Of a stretch of 64,000 nt of DNA, positions 35,975-44,068 are shown in pieces. Positions within the stretch are counted from its first letter, which is position 1. Each line of letters opens with the position of its first letter. A model generated the notes under the pieces. It saw only the letters and a list, made by a program, of their open reading frames with translations. It had not been told where the DNA came from and did not search any database. The translations under genes and the position numbers were made by a program. This stretch comes from Flavobacterium denitrificans DSM 15936 (GTDB lineage: Bacteria; Bacteroidota; Bacteroidia; Flavobacteriales; Flavobacteriaceae), in the NCBI RefSeq assembly GCF_000425445.1, contig NZ_KE384379.1:186001-250000 (forward strand), given 5' to 3'.

Positions 35975-35982
35975 TATTTTTG
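35975..35982 (+). promoter_or_regulatory. Candidate -7 box of the DUF3754 gene
   Basis: TATTTTTG, 39 bp before the ATG at 36022. It overlaps the in-frame TTG at 35980, which is thus not a plausible start. Confidence 0.4.
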
Positions 35983-36021
35983 CATTCTGCAAATGCCACG
36001 TATAAAAGCCCAGAAATCAAC

Positions 36022-37260
36022 ATGACTCTAGAACATTATATTCCGTTCAACAAAGAATTTTTATTGGAACAGCAAATTACTGCTTTTGCTGAAGACCAAG
36101 AAAAAGCCTCTGATTTTAAAAAATTGTTTGATATTATTGAGCATTATTATCATTATGAGTCTTTTAATCTGAATAGGAATTTAAAACAAAACTATGCTCT
36201 TTTCGATCCCGATTTGAGTGAAAAAGAACGTAAAAGATTTATTGGTAAAAGTGATTTTCCTGTTTTCAAGGAAACACTTCTAACCGTTTTAAAACGTGGT
36301 AATTATTACAGAATTGACAATGAAACTTTAGCATCGGCGATTAAGGAATCTGATTTGATTGGGTTGAATCTCTCTATTGATTTCAACGCTTTTAAAGATT
36401 TTGAACTCTATGCACGTGGGCATCACAAAGCAAAGGAAAAAGTCAAAAAATATTTCTTCTGGAAAAAAGAAGTCGAAATTGAATATTACGATCGTGTTTT
36501 GGTTTACTTAAACTATAGCGATGCTGATTATTTGCACAAAAAGAAAGTCAAATTAGGCAAAATGCCAATTGATCCGGGCTCTATCGCGTTGAAAATCTTT
36601 AAGCGTGTTCCGAAAAACGATCTTGAAACGATTTTTCCAAATGCAATTCCGAGAATGTCTGTCAAGGACAAAATGTTGCTTTGGGTTCCGGGAATTTTTG
36701 GTGGAATTTCATTATTGAGCGCCAAAGTAATTCCGGCTTTGATTAATATGTACGATGCTTACCAAACGGGCGAAACTATCGATTTACTGAACAGCAAAAC
36801 ATCCTTAAATCAAGGTTTGATTGCTTTGGGGATTTTGTCCGCTTATTGTTTCCGCCAATACAATAATTTCGTAAACAAAAAAATTCGTTATTCTAAAATG
36901 CTTTCTGACAGTTTGTATTTCAAGAATCTAGGAAATAACAGCGGTGCATTTTATTCACTTTTGAATTCGTCTGAAGAAGAAGTTTTGAAAGAAACTATTT
37001 TGGCATATTCATTTTTGCATAAAAGCGAAAATCCATTAACTCCTGACGAACTTGATTCTCAAATCGAATCTTGGTTTAAAACCAAACTAAAAACCGATTT
37101 GGATTTTGATGTTAATGATGCTTTATTAAAGCTAAAAAACATTGGTCTTGGCATTGAAAACAACGGAAAATGGAAAGTCATTCCGCTTAAAGAAGCGCTT
37201 ATTACGATTGATGAATTGTGGGATAATGTTTTTGAGTATAATGTGACTCAAAAAATGTAA
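36022..37260 (+). CDS. DUF3754 membrane protein (TMEM143-like)
   Basis: 412 residues from the ATG at 36022. A soluble N-terminal region with KYFFWKKEVEIEYYDRVLVYLNY precedes two hydrophobic segments (MLLWVPGIFGGISLLSAKVI and GLIALGILSAYCF). The family-typical block SDSLYFKNLGNNSGAFYSLLNSSEEEVLKE follows. DUF3754/TMEM143 proteins are membrane-associated and of unknown function. The upstream gap contains the possible structured RNA. Confidence 0.75.
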   Translation: MTLEHYIPFNKEFLLEQQITAFAEDQEKASDFKKLFDIIEHYYHYESFNLNRNLKQNYALFDPDLSEKERKRFIGKSDFPVFKETLLTVLKRGNYYRIDNETLASAIKESDLIGLNLSIDFNAFKDFELYARGHHKAKEKVKKYFFWKKEVEIEYYDRVLVYLNYSDADYLHKKKVKLGKMPIDPGSIALKIFKRVPKNDLETIFPNAIPRMSVKDKMLLWVPGIFGGISLLSAKVIPALINMYDAYQTGETIDLLNSKTSLNQGLIALGILSAYCFRQYNNFVNKKIRYSKMLSDSLYFKNLGNNSGAFYSLLNSSEEEVLKETILAYSFLHKSENPLTPDELDSQIESWFKTKLKTDLDFDVNDALLKLKNIGLGIENNGKWKVIPLKEALITIDELWDNVFEYNVTQKM

Positions 37261-37329
37261 ATTTTATCGGTTATAACCAAAAAGATTTTTCATTAGATTT
37301 ACAGTAACCTAACTACTAAAACCACAAAA

Positions 37330-37794
37330 ATGAGAACATTAGACCAATGGTTTGCTGAATATGCCGTAAGTCATCAAAACCCAAAAAACAAAGCGATACA
37401 TTACATTTGCGTTCCGGCGATTTATTTTTCTATTGTTGGTTTATTAATGAGCATCCCGTGTGGAATTATCTCTAATTCTTTAAAATTAAATATGCCTATT
37501 ATCGAAAACTGGGCTTTTGTAGTTTTGCTTTTTGTTCTTGTTTTTTATATCCGATTATCAATTGCTATGGCGGTTAAAATTGCGATATTTTCTGCAATTT
37601 GTTTAGTTGCCAATTATTACATCAGTCAATTTGTACCGTTGTGGATGTTCTCGATTGGCGTTTTTGTAATTGCTTGGATCGGACAATTTTACGGACACAA
37701 TATTGAAGGCAAAAAACCTTCTTTCTTAAAAGATCTTCAGTTTTTATTGATAGGTCCAGCTTGGGTTGTTGAGAATTTGTTTTCGAAAAAATAA
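37330..37794 (+). CDS. Mpo1-like (DUF962) 2-hydroxy fatty acid dioxygenase family protein
   Basis: 154 residues. The N-terminal HQNPKNKAIHYICVPAIYFS and the C-terminal FYGHNIEGKKPSFLKDLQFLLIGPAWV carry the conserved His residues of the DUF962/Mpo1 family, with four hydrophobic helices between. Yeast Mpo1 is an iron-dependent dioxygenase that removes one carbon from 2-hydroxy fatty acids during sphingolipid turnover. Flavobacteria make sphingolipids, which makes the role plausible. Enzyme activity here is inferred. Confidence 0.8.
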   Translation: MRTLDQWFAEYAVSHQNPKNKAIHYICVPAIYFSIVGLLMSIPCGIISNSLKLNMPIIENWAFVVLLFVLVFYIRLSIAMAVKIAIFSAICLVANYYISQFVPLWMFSIGVFVIAWIGQFYGHNIEGKKPSFLKDLQFLLIGPAWVVENLFSKK

Positions 37795-37825
37795 TATTTT
37801 GTATTTCCTATAAAAAGCAAATTTT

Positions 37826-38302
37826 ATGGAATCACTTACTTTTTATACTCACGAACAGTACCAATATGTAAAAGGTTCCAGAAAAGTTTTGTTCGATTAT
37901 TGCGAAACGATTTCGTCCGAAGATTTTGTTGATCAAAATACTTCATTCGGACGTGGTGGCAGTATTCGAAATTTATTGGTCCATATTGCAAATACGTATG
38001 AATATTGGATTGCTAATCATGTCTTACAGAAAAACAAAATTTATACAGAATTTGAAACCTGCACTACCATAAAAGATGTCAAAATCCTTTTTGAAAGTGT
38101 AGATGATTTTATGGCAGAATTTATTTCAAAAATAGAACAGCTCGAAAAAACGGTTTTTGAAAATCCGAACGCTTTGAATGCGACAAAACCGTTTCAGCTT
38201 TTTAGTCACGTTATCACGCACGAATACCATCACAAAGGTCAAATTTTATCGCTCAGCCGACATTTAGGCTACACTCCTATTGATACAGATATTATGAGAT
38301 AA
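37826..38302 (+). CDS. DinB-family four-helix protein
   Basis: 158 residues. The metal-binding His positions of the DinB fold are visible in LLVHIANTYEYW and in the C-terminal HVITHEYHHKGQILSLSRHLGYTP. The family includes thiol-transferases and damage-inducible proteins; the substrate is unknown. It starts 32 bp after the Mpo1-like gene on the same strand and may be co-transcribed. Confidence 0.8.
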   Translation: MESLTFYTHEQYQYVKGSRKVLFDYCETISSEDFVDQNTSFGRGGSIRNLLVHIANTYEYWIANHVLQKNKIYTEFETCTTIKDVKILFESVDDFMAEFISKIEQLEKTVFENPNALNATKPFQLFSHVITHEYHHKGQILSLSRHLGYTPIDTDIMR

Positions 38303-38388
38303 CAGCAAACGGTATTTAATGAATTAATTTGGTTGGTATATTTTTTGGATTTAAAAACAAACTATTATTAATTTAAATACCATATCTC

Positions 38389-39069
38389 ATGAAAGTAACT
38401 TATTACGGTCATTCGTGTTTTTCAGTTTATGCTAATGGAAAACATCTTCTTTTTGATCCTTTTATTACGCCAAACGAATTAGCAAAAGATATTAATGTCG
38501 ACGAAATAAAAGCTGATTATATCTTTATTTCACACGCTCATTACGATCATATATTAGACGTTGAGCGAATTGCAAAAAACACTGGAGCTAAAGTTTTAGG
38601 CAATTTTGAAATCTATAACTGGCTCTTAAAAAACGGAATCGAAAATGCGCATCCTATCAATCCTGGTGGCAAATTCGATTTTGATTTTGGAAGAGTAAAA
38701 TGCGTTATTGCACAGCATCCGAGCAGTTTCATGGACGGCAGTTACGGTGGAATTGCCTGTGGTTTTGTGCTGACCACTTCTGACGGAAATTTCTATTACA
38801 GTGGAGACACTGCGCTCACGCTAGACATGAAACTTATTCCAAAATTCACGAAATTAGATTTTGCTGTTTTCCCAGTTGGCGATGGCCTTACAATGGGCGT
38901 TGAAGAAGCAATTGAAGCTTCAAAACTTGTTGAAGTCAATAAAATTTTAGGTGTACATTATGACACTTTCGGTTTTATTGTCATGGATCATCAAAAGGCA
39001 ACAGACGCATTTACAAATGATGATTTGAAACTATTTTTGCCAAAAACAGGAAGCACTATTGACATTTAA
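38389..39069 (+). CDS. UPF0173-type metal-dependent hydrolase (metallo-beta-lactamase fold)
   Basis: 226 residues. The zinc motif HxHxDH is SHAHYDHILD. GHSCFSVY at the N-terminus and FYYSGDTALTLDMKLIP in the middle are typical of UPF0173. The C-terminal His is in LGVHYDTF. It is a cytoplasmic hydrolase of unknown substrate. It has the same direction as the preceding two genes but 87 bp away. Confidence 0.85.
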   Translation: MKVTYYGHSCFSVYANGKHLLFDPFITPNELAKDINVDEIKADYIFISHAHYDHILDVERIAKNTGAKVLGNFEIYNWLLKNGIENAHPINPGGKFDFDFGRVKCVIAQHPSSFMDGSYGGIACGFVLTTSDGNFYYSGDTALTLDMKLIPKFTKLDFAVFPVGDGLTMGVEEAIEASKLVEVNKILGVHYDTFGFIVMDHQKATDAFTNDDLKLFLPKTGSTIDI

Positions 39070-39274
39070 ATTTTTCTAAATACCGCTAAATCATATTCTT
39101 TTAGCGAAATAAAATAAAAAAAGAATCCCCAAATTGTTTGTGAGTGCCTATTTATAAAATAATTATTCAAAGGCATTAAAATTGTTTTCATTTATTCATT
39201 TATAACCCAAACTCAAAAAATAAACCATCTTAAATCTGCTTTATTTCTTTTGATGTTTATAATAAATTATTCAC

Positions 39275-40126
39275 ATGAGTACACACAAAACAAACGCAAC
39301 AAATTCGGAAACAGAATTTGCTGATTTAAAGGGCAGAAAAATTGCTTATCGTTCAATAGGAAATGGCACGCCAATTATTTTGATAAACCGGTTCAGAGGA
39401 ACTATTGATACTTGGGATCCGCTGTTTTTAGATTTGCTTGCCGAGAAATACAGAGTCATTACATTTGATTATTCGGGAATTGGTTATTCCACCGGAACTT
39501 TGCCAACCAATGTAAAAGAAGTTGCCAAAGACATCAAAGATTTGGCTGATTACCTAAAAATTGAAAAAGCCATTCTTATAGGCTGGTCCTACGGCGGATT
39601 AGTAACTCAGGCTGCAACACATGAATATCCTGAACTAACCACGCACACCATATTGCTAGGAACTGGCCCTATAGGAAAAAGAGTCGTCCCTCTTGAACAA
39701 TCTTTTCTCGATCATGCGTTAAAGCCAATTAATGATCTTAATGACGAAATTGTTCTTTTCTTTGAACCAGAATCTGAAGAAAGCAAAAAAGCGGCAAAAG
39801 CTTCTCATGACCGAATTGCGCAAAGAATTGATGTTTCCAAAATTCCATCAACAATGGATGTTTTTCAACTCTATTTTGCAGGAGGTGAAGCAGCATCGGA
39901 AGACAAGGACAATTTTAGAGATAAGCTCAAAACAACAAAAACACCAATTTTGATAATTTCTGGAGATCATGACACTAGTTTTGCAGTAGAAAATTGGTAT
40001 CCGCTTACAAGACAGCTCCCAACATCGCAGTTAATTGTTTTGCCTCGAACTGGACATGCGCCACAACACGAACATGTGCATTTGGTCGTGAATTACATCA
40101 ATAATTTTCTGGAGAATGCAAAGTAA
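39275..40126 (+). CDS. Alpha/beta hydrolase
   Basis: 283 residues with the nucleophile elbow GWSYGG, a later Asp in IISGDHDTSF and the catalytic His in GHAPQHEH. An oxyanion-type HG motif seems replaced by NRFRGT, which is unusual. No signal peptide. The 205-bp gap before it holds no recognisable feature. Substrate unknown. It converges on the MtfA-like gene with 6 bp between the stops. Confidence 0.8.
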   Translation: MSTHKTNATNSETEFADLKGRKIAYRSIGNGTPIILINRFRGTIDTWDPLFLDLLAEKYRVITFDYSGIGYSTGTLPTNVKEVAKDIKDLADYLKIEKAILIGWSYGGLVTQAATHEYPELTTHTILLGTGPIGKRVVPLEQSFLDHALKPINDLNDEIVLFFEPESEESKKAAKASHDRIAQRIDVSKIPSTMDVFQLYFAGGEAASEDKDNFRDKLKTTKTPILIISGDHDTSFAVENWYPLTRQLPTSQLIVLPRTGHAPQHEHVHLVVNYINNFLENAK

Positions 40127-40132
40127 TTTTAC

Positions 40133-40930
40133 TTAAACCTGATCGTTATAATTTATCATTAATTTGACACGTTCAAACAACTCTGGAAATTCTTTTTTAA
40201 AGATTTCCGGAGTTTCAAAAAAATGCTCTAAAATTACTGCTAAAAACTCAAATTTATTAGTGTAGGCATAATCTCTAAAATAATTTTTCTCCTTAAGCTT
40301 GTTCGCTAAATATTCATCATCAAAATACTTTTCGATTTCGGTGAATTCATCATGAAAAATCGCAGCACCAGGCTGTGAACTTTTTCGGGAATAAAAATGC
40401 AATACATGAGTAAATTCATGTAAACCCAAATTAATGTTATCTTTTGTCTGGTGCCCACTCAGGAAATCTTCCCACGAAAAAACCACCGTTTTCATCCTCG
40501 GATTATATTCTCCTTTATGATAAGCATCATTAATTCGCGAATAATAAGGTGTTGGATAAATGATAATATTTTCAAACAATTCAAGCAAGTAATTTCGCAT
40601 TCCGAATGTCAACATTACATAAGTTCCAGCAATGATTAATTTCATATCCTGAGTAACTTCAATGTCTTTTCCATCAAAATTATAATGATCGATAAAACAT
40701 TTTACCCGGTGTTCAAAATACCTTTTCTTTTTATCAGACAAATTAAAATAATACGGAAATTCACGTCCTAAAACAGTCTTGTCTCTCGGATCAATTTGAT
40801 GTAAAATTGGATACCAAAACAAATACAATGGCTTATTGAACATTAACAGATAAATAGGCTCAATAATTCTGAATACAATTACTGCTAATACTAAAGCAAT
40901 CAAGATTCCGATAAAAAAGAAAGCAAACAT
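40133..40930 (-). CDS. MtfA-like zinc-dependent peptidase
   Basis: 265 residues with an N-terminal membrane helix (FFFIGILIALVLAVIVFRII). The zinc motif HEXXH is at LGLHEFTHVLHF, and a second Glu region FAVILEHFFETPE lies near the C-terminus, as in MtfA. E. coli MtfA binds and inactivates the glucose repressor Mlc and has aminopeptidase activity. Flavobacteria lack an obvious Mlc, so the role may differ. Confidence 0.8.
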   Translation of the reverse strand: MFAFFFIGILIALVLAVIVFRIIEPIYLLMFNKPLYLFWYPILHQIDPRDKTVLGREFPYYFNLSDKKKRYFEHRVKCFIDHYNFDGKDIEVTQDMKLIIAGTYVMLTFGMRNYLLELFENIIIYPTPYYSRINDAYHKGEYNPRMKTVVFSWEDFLSGHQTKDNINLGLHEFTHVLHFYSRKSSQPGAAIFHDEFTEIEKYFDDEYLANKLKEKNYFRDYAYTNKFEFLAVILEHFFETPEIFKKEFPELFERVKLMINYNDQV

Positions 40931-41043
40931 ATTTTAAACTTGATTTGGGAATAGGAACTTTATCGTTCTCTGCTTTGCTAAAATATAAAAACGGAATTAA
41001 TTATTTCATTATATTAGCATTATAACCAATCAAACTTTAAAAT

Positions 41044-41226
41044 ATGGAAAATAAAAACACATTACGATTTACTTTTTCGATTATTGCAATCATTTTGGGT
41101 GTTGTATTGTTTAAGCAATTCGACTTTGAAACATTAAAATTTGAGAAGCCTGCTTTGGCCATTATTTATATTGTTGTTTTTATATTCTCTGTTTTTATCC
41201 TCATTAAAAACAGAAAAAAGATCTAA
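41044..41226 (+). CDS. Small two-helix membrane protein
   Basis: 60 residues with two hydrophobic helices (FTFSIIAIILGVVLF and AIIYIVVFIFSVFILI) and a basic end (KNRKKI). It has a plausible start but no motif. Possibly a real small inner-membrane protein. Confidence 0.5.
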   Translation: MENKNTLRFTFSIIAIILGVVLFKQFDFETLKFEKPALAIIYIVVFIFSVFILIKNRKKI

Positions 41227-41249
41227 AAACTAAATCGTCTTAAAAAAAA

Positions 41250-41313
41250 CTGAGAATCTAGATTCTCAGGCTTTCAAAATTTATAGTGACCTTGGCGGTG
41301 CAGAATTCGAACC
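41250..41313 (-). other. tRNA 3'-end relic with its terminator
   Basis: On the minus strand, a GGTTCGAATTCT T-arm-like segment (ending at about 41313) leads into an acceptor-like end GGTCACTATAAA, then a 20-bp perfect palindrome at 41250-41269 followed by eight T. The intact tRNA-Arg has the same trailer (CACTATAAA, then GAAA and GCCTG) and the same hairpin position. No anticodon arm is left. The rest of the 41227-41539 gap holds nothing else recognisable. Confidence 0.5.
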
Positions 41314-41539
41314 TTTTGTTAAGAGACTTAAAGATTTTAAAAAATCTATAACCATTTTAACTTGTGTTAGATCTTGTTTTTCTATTTATAAATCTATCTG
41401 AAATTTAAAATTATATTCATACAAAAGCATACGATAAACTAAAAGCCTTTTTTGATGATTTATATGCTTATTATTATATATTTGATGATAATAAACCCAC
41501 GAAGTTTATCAGTTACCATTTATTTTAGAAAATCTGTAT

Positions 41540-42142
41540 ATGAAAGAAAATTGGTTATTTATTAAAACTCCTGACCACTATGGAAAACCCGAAATAATAG
41601 AATTTGATCAAAATGAAATTAAACATTTCTGGGTTGAAAAAGGTAGAGATAGATCTTTAGTAAAAATTGCCGAAGAAAATACAAATGAACAAATAAGCAA
41701 AGTAAAACTTAAACGTGTAAATCTGAATCGGATTCGATTTTTTCGCAATGGGAAAATTTACAAAGTTTTAAGTGATAATGAATCTGTAATAGAAGATTGC
41801 GTATTCGAAAATGATTATGAAAAACTAAATGCAACTGAAACCAAACTAACTGAAAATGAAATTCAGAATTTGAAATTTGAATTTAATTGGAATGGTGAAA
41901 AAATGAATATACGTTTTAATGAAGATTTGGATTCGCCTGTGATACAAGAAATAAACAAACGTTTAAACAAAGAAGGAAGTAGAATTTTACTTGAAAAACT
42001 AGATGACACTTTATTTCTTTCATTTTACTCAGATATTTATCATAACAAACTGATTCCGATAAAATATGTTGATAGGAAAAAGATGATTTTGTACGGTTTC
42101 CCAAAGGAGCCTTATGAAATTGTTTGCCCTATAATAGAATAA
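41540..42142 (+). CDS. Hypothetical protein
   Basis: 200 residues, no signal peptide or membrane segment, rich in Asn, Glu and Lys. The pattern GKIYKVLSDNESVIEDCVFEND suggests a beta-rich protein. I do not recognise it. It lies between the tRNA relic and the intact tRNA-Arg. Confidence 0.5.
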   Translation: MKENWLFIKTPDHYGKPEIIEFDQNEIKHFWVEKGRDRSLVKIAEENTNEQISKVKLKRVNLNRIRFFRNGKIYKVLSDNESVIEDCVFENDYEKLNATETKLTENEIQNLKFEFNWNGEKMNIRFNEDLDSPVIQEINKRLNKEGSRILLEKLDDTLFLSFYSDIYHNKLIPIKYVDRKKMILYGFPKEPYEIVCPIIE

Positions 42143-42240
42143 AAAAACATCTGGTAACAGAAAACACACAATTTCGTAATTCAAACAACTAGTAATTGCG
42201 TCAGAATGTTAGTTAAAATTTCATAAAACCAAATCAAATA

Positions 42241-43035
42241 ATGTTCTTCAAAAAGAAAAAAGTCACACCTAAAGAATTTTCTAAAAAATTCGTTAAAATT
42301 TTAAAATCAAAAGTTGATGACCTAGTAATAGTAACAATTGACGATTGGGAAATTACAACCAAGCTTGCGGAAAAAGAACATACTCATTTTATGAATAACG
42401 CGTATTCAGAATATCAGCGTGAACCAAAAGAACTTAAAGATATTTTAAATAGATATGTTAGTGCCACCGCAAGTCTATATGAAGAGGAAAAAGCAATTAC
42501 ATTGGAAAACATAATTCCTATTGTGAAAGACATTAGATATATCGCAGAGCTTGAGCGTTTAAATTCTGATTATAAAAGCAAACATGTTTTCGAACAATAC
42601 AATGAAAACCTATATATATTTTATGCAGAAGATAACGAATTAAACATAAAATATTTGACTCAAGAAGCTTTTAATAATTTAGAAATTCAATTTGGTAAAT
42701 TGAAAGAATTAGCGATTGAAAATTTAAAGCGCATATTGACAATTGAGAGACATGGTGAAAATGGTTACTTTATGCTAACTGCTGGCGGAAATTACGAATC
42801 AAGTTTAATTCTTTTGGATATTTGGACTGAAGAAAATTTCGACGTAATAGGTAATATTATAATAGGTATTCCCTCGAGAGATTTACTGTTAATAACAGGC
42901 AGTGATGACATTGAAAATTTAAAAAAAATTATTGAAACTGTCGCTGAAATAAATGTCGAAGGTGATCATTTAGTTTCAGAAAAAATATTTGAATATATTG
43001 ATGACCGATTTGAAGTCTCCGAGTTAGGCCGTTAG
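42241..43035 (+). CDS. DUF1444-like hypothetical protein
   Basis: 264 residues. The start FKKKKVTPKEFSKKFVKILKSK and later YIAELERLN, FNNLEIQFGKLKELAIENLKR and the GGNYESSLIL region look like the DUF1444/YtpQ family, which has no known function. Same strand as the preceding gene, 98 bp away. Confidence 0.6.
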   Translation: MFFKKKKVTPKEFSKKFVKILKSKVDDLVIVTIDDWEITTKLAEKEHTHFMNNAYSEYQREPKELKDILNRYVSATASLYEEEKAITLENIIPIVKDIRYIAELERLNSDYKSKHVFEQYNENLYIFYAEDNELNIKYLTQEAFNNLEIQFGKLKELAIENLKRILTIERHGENGYFMLTAGGNYESSLILLDIWTEENFDVIGNIIIGIPSRDLLLITGSDDIENLKKIIETVAEINVEGDHLVSEKIFEYIDDRFEVSELGR

Positions 43036-43114
43036 TCACCTTTTTAAAATTTGTAAATAAGCGCTAGAAAAGATTTTAAAAAATGATATTAACTACAAAA
43101 TTGATATAAAAAAA

Positions 43115-43200
43115 TCCTTGATGGGATTCGAACCAAAATTGCTTGCAAACATTGAAACTTTGTACAATTAAAATAAATTTCTAAGGGTTTTCGAACCACA
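43115..43200 (-). other. Two further TTCGAA T-arm-like fragments
   Basis: On the minus strand GGTTCGAATCCCATCAAGG (about 43117-43135) and GGTTCGAAAACCCTTAG (about 43181-43197) look like isolated tRNA T-arms. Neither extends into a full cloverleaf. They lie directly 3' of the intact tRNA-Arg and its terminator. Confidence 0.35.
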
Positions 43201-43236
43201 AAAAAGCCTGCAAAATATACACTTTGCAGGCTTTTC
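43201..43236 (-). terminator. Terminator of tRNA-Arg
   Basis: A 14-bp stem AAAAGCCTGCAAA / TTTGCAGGCTTTT with T residues on the minus side. Confidence 0.75.
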
Positions 43237-43246
43237 ATTTTTATAG

Positions 43247-43320
43247 TGACCCCGGAGGGGTTCGAACCCCCAACCCTCAGAGCCGAAATCTGATATTCTA
43301 TCCAGTTGAACTACGAGGTC
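43247..43320 (-). tRNA. tRNA-Arg (anticodon UCG)
   Basis: 74 nt without encoded CCA. The acceptor GACCTCG pairs with CGGGGTC, the D stem GTTC with GAAT, the anticodon stem TCAGA with TCTGA around the loop TTTCGGC (anticodon TCG, with T33 and a purine at 37), and the T stem GGGGG with CCCTC around TTCGAAC; the discriminator is A. All stems close. It should read CGA codons and, by wobble, others of the CGN box. Confidence 0.9.
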
Positions 43321-43331
43321 AGTTTATTGAT

Positions 43332-43380
43332 GATTTCAGAATGCAGATTTTAGATTTCAATTGGCAATCTAAAATCTACA
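43332..43380. repeat. Inverted array of 7-bp words just upstream of tRNA-Arg
   Basis: In 7-bp register from 43332: GATTTCA, GAATGCA, GATTTTA on the left and ATCTAAA, ATCTACA on the right. The core AGATTTTAGATT / AATCTAAAATCT is a perfect 12-bp inverted repeat. A separate palindrome, CCCGAAGCTTCGGG, follows at about 43389. Confidence 0.6.
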
Positions 43381-43412
43381 GTCTTATCCCGAAGCTTCGG
43401 GACTAAAATTAT

Positions 43413-43862
43413 TTACGAAAGTAATTTCTTTACAATTGTAGAAATGGTTTTTCCTTCAGCAGTTCCGCCTAATTGAGCAGATGCCAATCCCATAACTTTT
43501 CCCATTGAAGCAATTCCAGAAGCGCCTGTTTCAGCAATGATTTTTGCTACTACAACCTCTACTTCTTCTTCGCTTAATTGAGCTGGTAAAAACTTCTCGA
43601 TTACTGCTACTTGAGCCAATTCTGGTTCAGCTAAATCAGGACGGTTTTGCTCTGTAAAAATTCTTGCGCTTTCTTTACGCGTTTTAACCAATCTTTGAAG
43701 TAATTTAATTTCTTCATCTTCTGACAAATCTTCTTTAGATCCAGAAGCAGTTGAAGCCAATAACAATTCTGATTTAACAGCTCTTAAAGCTTCTAAAGCC
43801 ACAGTATCTTTAGCTTTCATGGCCGTTTTGATCTCGTCCATGATTTGTGTTTGTAAACTCAT
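43413..43862 (-). CDS. YqeY/GatB-like domain protein
   Basis: 149 residues, complete for the family. It starts MSLQTQIMDEIKTAMKAKDTVALEALRAVKSEL and ends with VMGLASAQLGGTAEGKTISTIVKKLL, the GatB-tail fold used for tRNA contact. YqeY proteins are stand-alone versions of unclear function, possibly in tRNA-dependent amidation. It lies 206 bp after ftsZ, past a terminator. Confidence 0.85.
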   Translation of the reverse strand: MSLQTQIMDEIKTAMKAKDTVALEALRAVKSELLLASTASGSKEDLSEDEEIKLLQRLVKTRKESARIFTEQNRPDLAEPELAQVAVIEKFLPAQLSEEEVEVVVAKIIAETGASGIASMGKVMGLASAQLGGTAEGKTISTIVKKLLS

Positions 43863-44013
43863 GTTTTGTTTTATTTAAAATAAGCCAAAGCCTATTAATT
43901 GATAGATTAATTTGGCCCTTCTCCCGAAACTTCGGGACGCTCAGGGTGACATTTTTTTTAAAAGTACTATTTAAAAAGTCAAATTTCTAAATTCTGTGCG
44001 AAGATAAAAAAAA

Positions 44014-44045
44014 TAACCCGAAAATTAAATCCAATTTTCGGGTCA
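44014..44045 (-). terminator. Terminator after ftsZ
   Basis: An 11-bp perfect stem ACCCGAAAATT / AATTTTCGGGT with a run of T on the minus strand. It ends the division cluster transcript. Confidence 0.85.
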
Positions 44046-44068
44046 TCCTTATATTAAGATTTTGAAAA

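Noticed and set aside
38335..38350. Second sigma-54-like site before the UPF0173 gene
   Set aside because: TGGTAT-N-TTGG keeps neither the full -24 nor the GC of -12; it may equally be an imperfect TAnnTTTG box.
41281..41313. Intact tRNA at 41.3 kb
   Set aside because: Only a T-arm and acceptor-like end are recognisable; no D or anticodon arm can be folded.
43905..43960. CCCGAAACTTCGGGA palindrome as a terminator of yqeY
   Set aside because: It lies upstream of yqeY on its strand; it looks like a generic dispersed palindrome, also seen near 43389.
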